A stretch of 64,000 nt of DNA from Posidonia oceanica (lineage: Eukaryota > Streptophyta > Magnoliopsida > Alismatales > Posidoniaceae). Position 1 is the stretch's first letter. Every line of letters begins with the position of its first letter. The DNA lies in assembly GCA_037176725.1 (NCBI GenBank), contig JAZBRS010000023.1, positions 25,849,001 to 25,913,000 of the forward strand. Direction: 5' to 3'. This document shows, in pieces, positions 44,691 to 55,058 of the stretch. A program made the translations under genes and the position numbers. The notes under the pieces are model-generated. The model did not search any database and was not told where the DNA came from. It worked only from the letters and a program-made list of their open reading frames with translations.

Positions 44691-44699
44691 TCCTTTACT

Positions 44700-45510
44700 T
44701 TAGTGAATTAAACATAGAGTTCAAAGTTCTAAACATTATATCTAATTCTAAAATACTAAAAATATTATATATAGAAGTATTTTCAAAACAGAACTATTGT
44801 ATAAAATACTAGGCTAATGTTAGGAACCGTTGTTTAAAAAGATACTAGTGTATACAATACTAGAAATAATGTTAAGAACAAAATAAATAAAAATACTTAT
44901 TGTTCTTAACATTAAAGAGAAAATTTACGATTTCAACATAGAGGATAATGTTTTGAATACTATATATAGTACTAATATACTAGGAATATTATCTATAAAA
45001 GTGTTTCCAAAATAAAATTGATGTATAAAACACAACATTAAAACTAAGAACTATAATCTAAAAAGAAACTAATGTACACAATACTATTAATTTTGAGGAT
45101 AGAATAGAAAGAAATACTAATTGTTCTTAATACTAAAGAGAAATTTTGTGATCTCAAACATAAAGGACAATGCTCTAAATATTATATATATTGTTACGAA
45201 ATATTACATGAAATGTTGTTTTTAACACTAATGTTCTAATACTAATGAGAACTTGTGTGTACAACACTAGGACTAATATTCAGAATGAATTAAATAAAAA
45301 TACTTATTGTTTTTAACATTAAATAGAAAATTTATGAATTCAACATAGAAGTGAAAGTTCTAAACACTATATCTAGTTCTAAAAAAATAGGGAAACACTA
45401 GATTAAACAGAATAATGTATGAAAAACTAGATTAAAACTTTGAGCTATAATTTAAAAAGAAACAAATGTATGCAACGCTAGTACTAATGTTGGAAACGGT
45501 ATAGACAAAA
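44700..45510. repeat. AT-rich degenerate repeat, long period
   Basis: Phrases such as CAACATAGAG, TACTTATTGTTCTTAACATT, AAAAAGAAACTAATGTA and CACTATATCTAG recur several times (for instance near 44710, 44895, 45010, 45125, 45300, 45430), suggesting 200-300 bp units in strong decay. Confidence 0.6.
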
Positions 45511-46376
45511 ATACTTATTCTTCCCAAAAAAGCAAGAAATGTCTTGTTTCCCAAAAAAGTCTTGATCTAACAAGTAACAATCAAAAGGAGTACAAATCCA
45601 TGGAAACATAACTCCATAAAAAAGAAGAAGAACGATGATAAGAAGACAAGTGCATGAAGAATAAAAACCATAATAATAGAACTCCAAAACCCACAGAAAA
45701 GGAAACTAAGGTTTATAGTCTACATCTCTTCCACTAGTAAGAAAATAAAGAGATGAAGAAGGAAAAGTTTAAATATCTTATTTTTCAAATAAGTCTTGAT
45801 CTAATAAGTGGCAACCTAAAAGAAGTACAAATTGTGAAAACTAAACATCTAGCATGCTCGCAGTCCAATAAGCAAATATTTGTCAAGACACTTAACAAAT
45901 GTCGCATACACACCCCTACGTAGAGCTTTCAACTTGCATCATTAGCATATAGCATTGTTATTTAAAAAGAAAAAACAAAATACGTAGAACATGAAAGGCA
46001 ACATCTTTAGCACCAAAAATGTCAAAAAACGCACCAAACTCACCTTTTTTATCCAAACCCACAACAATAACTGCAAAGCACAACAGTCAAAACCCCAAAC
46101 CTAGTAGCTACCGACACCACCTCTACCAAACCCTTCCTTGAATCATTCAAGTCCACAACCCAAATCCACCCCCAAAACTCAAGTCCTTCTTTGTCCACTA
46201 TCCCAGCCAAAGCTTCAAACTACAACCATTGTCACCTTATCACACTACACAATCCAAAACTATAGTCACTCAAACTTCCATGACAAAGCAAACCCACCAC
46301 TCAACTTCGTCGTAAGCCTCATCCTAATTAACCCAGCATCGACGCAGTTGCTGGTCATTGTCTTTTGAGCATGTTG
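45511..46376. other. intergenic, no recognised feature
   Basis: AT-rich sequence with short frames only; a C-rich pyrimidine/purine stretch at 46040-46270 (CCAAAAC-like words) holds nothing I can name. Confidence 0.5.
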
Positions 46377-46381
46377 CCACT

Positions 46382-46904
46382 TGTTGGGTTAAAATCCAAT
46401 TAAATATGAGCCAATATAAAATCAATTAAAGTGTTATAGGCTATTTTGTGATTAGGCTTATTAAAGGTGATCTATTTGATTTTGGGTTGAGCCTATTGAC
46501 ATCTTAAGTGGTGTGGGTTTTAATTTGTAGAAACCATTTGGACATATTTCTATTTGTTGATGAGTCGAATTGAAAATATGTAAAATTATAGAGTTCTATA
46601 AATAACGGGTCATCGTCTCCAAACCCCAAGCTTTTGACTTCCATTTTCTCTCATCCCCATCTTGAGAAAGATATGACAAGAGGAGTTTGGTGGTTTGGAA
46701 GACTGGATCTCAAGCAAGCATAAAGGGTGAAGGCTCCAGTTTTCATCATGGATTCAGGTACGCTTCCGATTATGTTCAATCCTTGTTGATTTATCATGTT
46801 AAAATATATGTGGGAAGAACATATGTTTTTTCCTCTTTTGTGTTCTTTCTTAATTTAGATTATGATATGTTAATCTATATATTAAGATATATTAATTTTC
46901 AACA
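46382..46904 (+). mobile_element. 5' LTR of the copia element, 523 bp
   Basis: It starts TGTTGGGTT and ends TTTTCAACA, followed by the primer site. ATAAATAACGGG near 46600 may be its TATA region. Confidence 0.8.
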
Positions 46905-46905
46905 A

Positions 46906-46923
46906 GTGGTATTAGAGCTAAAT
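46906..46923 (+). promoter_or_regulatory. copia primer-binding site
   Basis: GTGGTATTAGAGCTAAATC directly after the LTR matches the TGGTATCAGAGC initiator-Met type with one change in the core. Confidence 0.85.
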
Positions 46924-47024
46924 CATGATTAAATCATCAAAGACTCTTGAATCAAGTTTGATCTATGTAGAAATTAATTTTTCTTTGGATTTCATATCAA
47001 GAAATTAGGGATTTTTGAGCTGCA

Positions 47025-47305
47025 GCGGCCGCAACGGACATCCACGCGGACGTCTACCACGATTGCCACAGTCATTAGGGAATCGACGGACGTCCTCCCA
47101 AACGTCCGCTCAGGTTCTTCTTGTCATCAGGGATTAAACGGACGTCCGCTAGATCCCTGTGGAGATCAGGGAAATAATGGACTTCTGCTGCAGACGTCCG
47201 CTACTTCACCATGAACTTCAGTGTTTGTACAGACGTCCGCCAGGACACCTTTGTGTATTCAGTGTTTCTGCAGATGTCCACGCGAATGTCCACCAGTGTA
47301 CAGTT
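47025..47305. repeat. dyad motif cluster G, core CGGACGTCCG
   Basis: The perfect palindrome CGGACGTCCG is at 47139-47148. Variants are near 47033 (CGGACATCC), 47050, 47086 (CGGACGTCC), 47101, 47170 (GGACTTCTG), 47190 (CAGACGTCCG), 47240 and 47270. They lie in the leader between primer site and gag of a copia element. Confidence 0.9.
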
Positions 47306-47780
47306 TTGCCAATGTATATTATTTAACTTTTGGTGCTTCTTTTTTAGGATGTTTGATATTTCTAAAATAGATTAATTGAAGCAAGATGTTACCAAAGTAG
47401 CATCTCTTGTTTAAATTGATTTATTTAGAATATTAAGATGATTGTGTGTTTGAAATTCATGCAGATAGTAGTCGGTCCAAAGGAAGGTTACTATTTGACT
47501 GAATATCAAGCACACCTGTGGTGATAAATACATGATAATTATACAGTTATTCCATGTAGGTAACAAGTTGGCCCAAAGGAAGGCTTTCTATTTGATTACT
47601 ACATGGAGAGTACCACTTGCAAGTTGACATTTCTGCCTAAAGGCTAAATGTTGATGTTGCATTAGGTATCGTGAGATGGGCCCCACCATAAGTTGAATTT
47701 ATTTGTTAGTTTCATTAATGTTAAAGATTAATATGGTTGTCATTAGACTAACTAATCTTTTGGTTCTAATTTATTTATTA

Positions 47781-48681
47781 ATGGATTCAGTTAATGCATC
47801 TACTTCAATAACTGCCAACATTAATTCAATTCCCTCGCTTAATGGCATAAATTTCAAGTACTAGAAAGAGAACATTATGATTGTTCTCGAGTGCATGGAT
47901 CAAGACTTAGCCTTAAGGACAGAACAACCCCCTTCTTTTGAGTCCGACAGTTCTACTAAGGACAAGAAAGTTTATGAAAAGTGGGAGCGTTCCATTCGTC
48001 TAAGTCTGATGATCATGTAGCATGCCTTCCTAGAGACCTTTAGGGGCACAATGTTCGAAGAGACAAATGCCTGAGAGTTTTTCAATTACCTTAAGAAATT
48101 ATTTGCCAAGAATGAAAAAGTGGAGGTTAGTACACTTTTGGCAAATTTGGTTTCTATGAGGTACAAGGCCATGGGAAACATAAGGGAGTACATTTTGGAA
48201 ATATCTCATATTACTTCAAAACTCAAGGCACTTAAGTTAGAGTTGTTGGAAGACTTACTCGTGCACTTGGTTTTGATTTCTCTTCCTACACAATACAGTC
48301 AATTCAAGGTCAGTTATAACTACCAGAAGGAGAAATGGACTCTTAATGAGCTGATTTTGCATTCTGTGCAAGAAGAAGAGAGACTGAAGCAAGACAAGAC
48401 ATAGAGTGCTCACTTGGCTTCCACTTCTAAGGACATAGGCAAAAGAAAGCTAATGCCCAATGAAGCTACAAGTGCTTCACTCAAGAAGCACCAAAAGCAG
48501 ATTGAGTCTACCTACTACTTTTGCAACAAGGGTGGGCATAAGAGGATTGTTTGTACCAAGTGTCACACTTGACGTGCTAAGAAAGATACATCCTTTGCTT
48601 TGGTTTGTTTTGAGGTCAATATAGTTTTTATACCTAGACACACTTGGTGGATAGATTTTGGTGCTGCTACTTGCATAAGTG
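47781..48681 (+). pseudogene. gag: copia Gag and start of protease
   Basis: The frame from ATG 47781 has the standard copia Gag order: MDSVNAS start, then KWERSIRLSLMIM, FFNYLKKLFAKNEK, VSMRYKAMGNIREYIL, ISLPTQYSQFKVSYN and VQEEERLKQDKT. The nucleic-acid-binding knuckle survives as YYFCNKGGHKRIVC, with the first Cys replaced by Tyr. It ends in TWWIDFGAATCIS, the protease active site, where D-S/T-G is now DFG. Stops interrupt it at about 47863 (TAG for Trp), 48018, 48071, 48402 (TAG for Gln) and 48569 (TGA for Trp). The frame is cut at 48681 by the solo LTR, between the codons for Ile-Ser and Val-Ser. Confidence 0.88.
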
Positions 48682-49389
48682 TGTAGACACCCCATTTTAA
48701 CCAAGGGGTCTCAGCCAACTGGGAGCACTCTGGAACTGGTTCTGAAGTCTGGTAGCTCACCCTCCTTCAATCCTAAATCTTTTTCCATTCCAAAACCATT
48801 ATCATTCCCTAAAACCAAACCTTCAAACCAAACCCAAACCTTCCTTAAACCCTACCAAAGAACCCCTAAATATTCAAACCCAAACCACTCCCAAAACCCC
48901 AGGAAACTTAGGTAAAACTACCCTCTTTCTGCACCTCAAAACCCTTTCAAAACCTTCCCAAATCCCAACCCAAACCTTAGGTCGAACACTAGGGACCCTA
49001 GGCTACACACTTCCCAAATTTCACCTCTTTCCTAAACCTTTAACCCCTTCATTTCACCAAATTATCCTTTTCTCTCTCTTAGATTATTCTTTTCTCTCTC
49101 CTCTCTCTCTCTCCTGATTATCCTCCTTCTTTTCACTCCCTTCTCCCTCTTCTTCCTGCCTGGCTATGGGCCCACCTTGAGCATCTATCTCTTCTGAATC
49201 TTATTTGTATTTTTATCTTATTTTTAGCATTTTTCTTGATTTTCTAAAAATTATTTTCTTTCAACTCCTCTCCTTCTTCTCCACTCCTTCATTTCTCCTC
49301 TTTCTTCTTCCTTTTTCTTTTCCTTTCCTCTATTCTACTAAATCCCTAAAAAAATCCTTAAAAATCTTTAAAACTCTAAAACGAAAGAA

Positions 49390-50115
49390 AAACAAATCAA
49401 AATCCTAAAAGAAATAATTTAAAAATATTAAACAAACAATTAAAAACAAAAACCTAATCAAACCCAACTAAAACCAAAAACCAAGAATGCAATCTAAAAT
49501 ATGCAAAACAAATAAAAAGAAAATGCTGCAAAATCAAGGAAAAAACCAAAATGTGATCAAAACAAGCAAAAGTAAACGGCCTACTAAAAATAATCAAAAA
49601 ATAATTCCTAAAAAGAAAAGAAACAATTAAAAATGCTAAGGCAAGTAATTAAGAAAGAAAAACTTAACTTAACAATCCTAAAAGGAAACAATTTGAAAAC
49701 TTAATTAAAAAGGAAAACAAACAATCAAAAATCTAAAAACACTTGATTAAAAAACCTAACAAGAAAAAACTCAACAAAAAATATATTAAAAAAGAACTTA
49801 ACAAGCAAAAATCAAAATCGAATCTAAAAGGAAACTTAAACAAAATCTTAAAAGATTAAAATCAAAAGCTAAAACTCACCTTAATTAATCTAAAACAATC
49901 CTTAAAAAACCCTAATCAAAATACCAAATATTTAACAAGAAAAACATGATTAAAAAACAATTTAAAAAACTTAACAAACAATTAAACAAAATCAAAAACA
50001 ATTTGAAGGAAAGAAAACCCTAATCAAAACTAAAACTCTTTAATCCTAACTAACTAATCAAAAAACAATCATTAAAAACTTAATCAAAGTCCTAACTTAA
50101 AAGACACAACTATCC
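49390..50115. repeat. A-rich low-complexity block
   Basis: A strongly A-rich stretch of AAAAACCTAATCAAA-like words and AAC/TTAA permutations. No coding potential. Confidence 0.85.
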
Positions 50116-50149
50116 TAAAAAAAACTTTTCCCATCCTTTTCTATTTTAT

Positions 50150-51480
50150 TTTTATTTTTATTTTCATTTATTCTATTCTCTTCTTATTTCCCTTTTTCCT
50201 TTCCCTTTCTTCTTTTCTTCCTTTCTTTCTTTTTTTTTTCTTTCTTTTCCTATTGAGCCCGGTCCAGCCCATTCCACCCCATTCTCATTTCCTCCTTCTT
50301 CTTCCTCTTTTCACTCTTTCTCTCCCGCCCAATCCCCCTCTGAAAACCAAAAAATCAACACCCGAATGCCAGCAGCCTTCTCTGCCTCCATCTCTTCTGC
50401 AAAACTGGACCCAAGCTCAACCATTCCAAAGCCAAACCCAGCTCACCCAATCCCAACCTCTTCTGTAAAACCAAACCCCCATTCAAGCACCTAAATCTAC
50501 TGCAAAACTAACACCCAAACCTCACCTGAAAAAAAAACCAACAGCAGCTGCCAAACCCAATCCTCTGAACCCAGACCAACCCACATTCTCCCCTCTGCAA
50601 AACCCAACCTCACCAGCACCTGAACACCCCCAGGACCGGCCTCCAACACCACTGAACCAGCTCACCCAAGACAAAACCCAATTCTCTCCTAAATCCAATT
50701 CCCAGCAAACCAGCACTTCCTCTCCCTCTTGAACCAAACCCAAACCATCTTCCTCGAACCCACGCTTCCCCCAGACCGGACCAAGCCCTCAGCAAGCCCT
50801 CCAGCTCACCACAGCATCCTTACAGCTCATTCCCTTCACCACAGTCCAAACTCCATTAACTCCTCCTGGCACCCTCACGACTTCTGTGGCCGACCTCGAT
50901 TCAAGCCACCCTTCTAACGGTCACGGCCATCACCATAGCCCACGTCACCACCATCCGGCTTCACCTCTCACCCGCTGAGACTGCCACAACCCAGAGCTTG
51001 CCAGATTCTTTGATTTGAGCAACGACTTCGTTGCTCAAGCCCCTGCCAGCCTCCCAGACCTCGAGCCACTCCCCACCTCACGCCCGATAGCCCCCAATTG
51101 CCCTCACATCCCCTCTGTGGCCTGACATTCACTTGGACCTAAAAACGACCCAAACAAAACCAATGCAATTCTTTCCGTTCCAGGCCGCCACTCTCCATTC
51201 CAAGCATCCAGAGAGCATCCTGAGTGTTCACTCGAGCGAACTCCATCCTCCCCACTGCTTCCAGAGCCCCGGAACACCCAGACGACCCTCGGCACCCACT
51301 GGTTCCAGTGCCGGAACCATCTCCAGACCCGGTGCAGCACAACCATCCCCTCTCCGTCCAGAAAGCTCCACCTTGATTCCACGATCACGCCGGACCTGTC
51401 GCCAAGCTCCGCGGCCGCTTCAACAGCTCCCTCCGGTTCTGTCTCAGAGCGCCGATCATCCTCGCGTCGTCAACTCACTC
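50150..51480. repeat. C/T-rich low-complexity block
   Basis: Poly-pyrimidine with CCAAACCC and TCTCC words. Pro/Ser-rich open frames here (50253-50468, 51133-51525 and others) are compositional and show no family features. Confidence 0.75.
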
Positions 51481-51839
51481 TGGACGACACCACAGGTAGA
51501 TCCCTTTCTCCGGGGGTTCGCCTGAACCCCCTCTTGCTTCCAAGCCCTTCGCCGGTGCTTTCTACTGGCTATGCTTCTCTCCCGAGGTCGCCGGACCTCT
51601 GCTTCTTCCCCGGCGACGTTGCCGGCGCGCGCAGAACTCCGACGCTGCATTTATTCCTCGCATGTTACTGTAGCGCATGTTTACGTTTTTTATTTTATTT
51701 ACATTAACATAAAGTACATTAGTTTCTGTTATTTACATACCGGTCCTCCATTTAGTTATTTTACTGTGCTTGTGTATAGTTCGTTTATTTATTTCAGTAA
51801 TGAAATCATGTTAATATTACTGTGTGCCCCTTGAGTTAT

Positions 51840-52990
51840 CATTTTCTTGCACTTAGGTCCACTGCCATGTTAAATACCATGTGTTTATTTGGGGATTTTG
51901 CAACCTAATCCCTGTGCTATCTATATCTGCAGCTTAGTCCTTTTTATTTGATTTTTTCATTTAATCCCTAAGCTAACTGTATGCAACATTAATAAAAAAT
52001 ATCCCTTCTTTGTTTATTTACTGTCTGGTCCTCAGCATGCTGTGGTCTTCTGGCTTTTTGCATCCAACCCCTTGCATTTACTCACTCTTGCATTTAGGTC
52101 CTCCATAGTCTATTTTCATTTGTTTTTTCCCTTTTTATCATACTGCATTGCATGAAATCACCTTAGGTTTAGATTATTGCATCTAGGTCCACATAGCATG
52201 CATCCTTATTCCCTTTTTTGCTTTAAAAATTGTAAAAGAGCCCCTGATCTTGGTTTATTTGCTTTTGGGCCCCTCTGAGCTTTGAATATGTGTGTTTCCT
52301 TTTTGCAAGAAAGCCCCCCTGTTTTGTTTTATTGCACAGAGGTCCTCCCATTGTGTTTTACTTTCATGTGGTTTTCCCTTGGCCTTGCTTTCAAACCTAG
52401 AGCCTGTTTAGGTTGCACCCAAGTTTTCAAACACCACTGTGACTGTACATACTTATTTTCTTCCTAGATTTGTTATTTGGCCCTGGTTTTCTTAGAATTT
52501 GCACATAGGTCCCTGGGACCACCTTTTATGGTTTTCTTAATGTTTCTTGGCTTTGTTTCTTCTCTCCGAACTTTTCCAAGGTTGCAGGAGACTCCCTTGC
52601 GGGCTCTCTTGTTGGATTTGTGCCCGTTTACTGGTTTTTTACTTTTAGGTCCCTAAGTTTTCTGAAAATCGCACTTAGACCCCTTTTCTTGCATTTTTGC
52701 ACACACTTGCCCTAATTAACCTTGCATTTAGTCCATGCATCCCTACATTAGCACCCTTGCACACATTTGCACTCTTTTGCACGCATTTAGGGTTAATTTG
52801 CACATAAACCCCTGCACTCTTCCTATTTGCACATAGGTCCTCCCCCTTTGCATTTTTTGCATACATTGCACCTCTTTTTTACTGCACTCAGTCTCCTAGG
52901 ACACTTTTGAGCACACCTAGCTCCCATTTACATGGGAGGACCTGTTGTGCACACCCCTAGGACCTCTTTTGCACTTAGATCCTTTTTTCT
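51840..52990. repeat. dispersed phrase repeat TTGCACWTAGGTCC
   Basis: Variants occur near 51849, 51930, 52095, 52168, 52333, 52500, 52640, 52669, 52723, 52800, 52830, 52882 and 52970 (TTGCACTTAGGTCC, TTGCATTTAGGTCC, TTGCACATAGGTCC and similar), spaced irregularly through otherwise unique T-rich sequence. Confidence 0.8.
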
Positions 52991-53584
52991 CCCTTGTTCT
53001 GACCCCTCTGCCTTGAAGTTGGGATATCTTCCGATCCGACCGTCAGATCTTCGCAACCAAGTTACTTGGACGACCCTGGTGGAGCGCTCTTCAGCATGGA
53101 CCAAGCACTTCTTAGATCAGGTCTCAGATCTCCAAAGTAAGTCCTTTTGAATCCTTGCACAGCATTCATTTGCACACCATTTGCATTTCATGCATTGTTT
53201 TCGCGTCTCGTTTTCCGTGCATGTAGATTAGAGCCTCCTCCTTCGTCTATCAACTCTGTCTACCCTCTTCGCGTACTCACAAGTGTTTTGGGTTAAGTTT
53301 TCCATCGGATTCGCTACTGATTGCGGTCTTCTTCCCCCTTTTCCACGATCCGATTGCACAGCGAGCTTTGGGCAGCGTGCAAGACACATCGTGGGACGGT
53401 TTAGTGGGAAACGGTCACAGAATAGTGGCGATCCCTCCACTTGCTTCCTCTCCCCTTTGCAGGTCTTCACACCTGCATTGTGTGGTTCTTCCGGTGTCTT
53501 GTTCTTACACTCACATCGCTAATCTCTCCTTTGCATCCAGGCTGGCAACCCTAACTGCTCGATTGACGCCCGTCATGTCGTCTA

Positions 53585-53825
53585 ATCTTCCCCTTTGCTT
53601 GTTATACCCTTGCATTGTGTGGCCTTTTTTCGAGGTTTTGCTTTTACTTTTGCATCGCTTGTTTTCTCGTCCGGATTTGCTTTCGTCTTTGCTTGTCGTA
53701 CCCCTGCATTGTGTGGCTTTTTCGATGTTCTGCTTTTACGTTTGCATCGCTTGTTTTCCGTTCGGGTTTGCTTTCGTCTTTGCTTGTCGTACCCCTGCAT
53801 TGTGTGGCTTTTTCGATGTTTGTTT
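53585..53825. repeat. ~105-bp repeats
   Basis: The phrase GTACCCCTGCATTGTGTGGC followed by TTTTTCGATGTT occurs at about 53698 and 53787, with a looser copy near 53605 (ATACCCTTGCATTGTGTGGC). Confidence 0.85.
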
Positions 53826-54430
53826 CCCTTGCTTCCTGCACCGTTTTGCGCGTTTGCCTTGTTTCTTGCATCGTTTTGCGCGGACGCTCTATTTTGGCAC
53901 CGCTTTGCGTGCTCGCTTTGTTTTCTTGCGCCGTTTTGCGCGCACGCTCTGTTTTGACACCGCTTCGCGTGCCCGCTTTGTTTTCTTGCGCCATTTTGCG
54001 TGCCCGTTTTGCTTTTGGTATCGTTTTGCGTGCCCGCTTTGCTTTCGGCACCGTTTTGTGGGCCCGCTTGGCTTCTCGCACCGTTTTGCATGCCGTTCTT
54101 GTTCTCTTGCACTGTTTTGCGTGTCGCTTTGTTTTCTGCCCCGTTTTGCGTGCCGTTCTTGTTCTCTTGCACCATTTCGCGTGCCGCTTTGTTTTCTGCA
54201 CTGTTTTGCGTGCCGTTCTTGTTTTCTTGCACCATCTCGCATGCCGCTTTGTTTTCTCGCACCATTTTGCGTACCGCTCTTGTTTCTTGCGCTGTTTTGC
54301 ATGTCTGCTTTGCTTTCTTGCATCGTCTTGCGTGTCGCTCCGTCTTTTGCACCGTTTTGCGTGTCGATCTTGTTTCTTGCACTGTTTCGCGTGCCGCTTC
54401 CGTTTCCCACGTCGTTTTGCGTATTTTACG
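53826..54430. repeat. 30-bp tandem repeat (CGTTTTGCG units), about 20 copies
   Basis: CGTTTTGCG or a close variant recurs about every 30 bp: 53842, 53872, 53901, 53932, 53961, 53992, 54022, 54052, 54082, 54112 and on. Because 30 is a multiple of 3 and the units lack stops, several frames stay open on both strands (380 codons forward from 53368, 291 reverse from 54457). Their proteins are low-complexity repeats and not supported as genes. Confidence 0.9.
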
Positions 54431-55058
54431 CCGTTTTCTCTTGCATGTCACCTGCATTGCATGGTTTTACCGCTGTTTTGTTTTATCGCCTGCATTTGCA
54501 TATAGGGTAGTGATGCTTACTGCCTGGAGTTCTCACGAACCAGGGTTTCGCCCAGTTCGGAACATAGACAGCGCTGCTGAGCACTTAGATTGCACATTTA
54601 ATTCCTTGCATCACTTTCCAACACTTAGAGCATACCCTTGAGCATCCACTTTGGCATTCACAGCATTTAGGCATCCAAAGCAAGCATTTCCCTTCAAAAG
54701 CGAGCGTAAGCCTAGAAAGACCGTTTCTCGGGCGTGTCGGGGGTGCCTAACACCTTCCCCGCGCGTAATAGGAGTCCTTACCCTTTCTCTGGCCCGCAAT
54801 GACCCTTTTGCCCTCGTCCGTGGTACGAGACATCCTCTTTGCATAGCATTTGCATTGAATTGCATCCTCTCGTGTGGTTTTGCATGTCCTTCATGCATCT
54901 CCCCGGTTTTCCTCGTCTCCCGACTGAATAGACTAGGTGGCGACTCCCCTTTTTCCTTTATCTTTCCCTCCTCCGCGTCGCTCCATCCGTGAAAACCTCT
55001 CTCTTTCGGGCCCTCTCCAGTCTGAATCCTTGAAGAGAAAGGCACATTTCACAAAGTG

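Larger units (their letters stand above)
48682..55053 (+). mobile_element. very long solo LTR, Ogre/Tat-like, 6372 bp; duplication AAGTG
   Basis: AAGTG flanks it at 48677-48681 and 55054-55058, and joining the flanks restores the copia protease frame. It starts TGTAGACACCCC like the LTRs at 6876 and 11536 and ends TTTCACA. The tail at 54510-54960 (GGGTGCCTAACACCTTCCCC, TAGGAGTCCTTACC, GGTGGCGACTCC) is that of the same family. The long centre is unique: A-rich block, CT-rich block, phrase repeats and 30-bp repeats. No internal retroelement genes are seen. Confidence 0.9.

Noticed and set aside
53368..54510. Long open frames on both strands (up to 380 codons) with Cys/Phe-rich or Lys/Asn-rich repeats
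   Set aside because: They coincide with the 30-bp tandem repeat, whose length is a multiple of 3 and lacks stops in several frames. Proteins are low-complexity and match no family I know.
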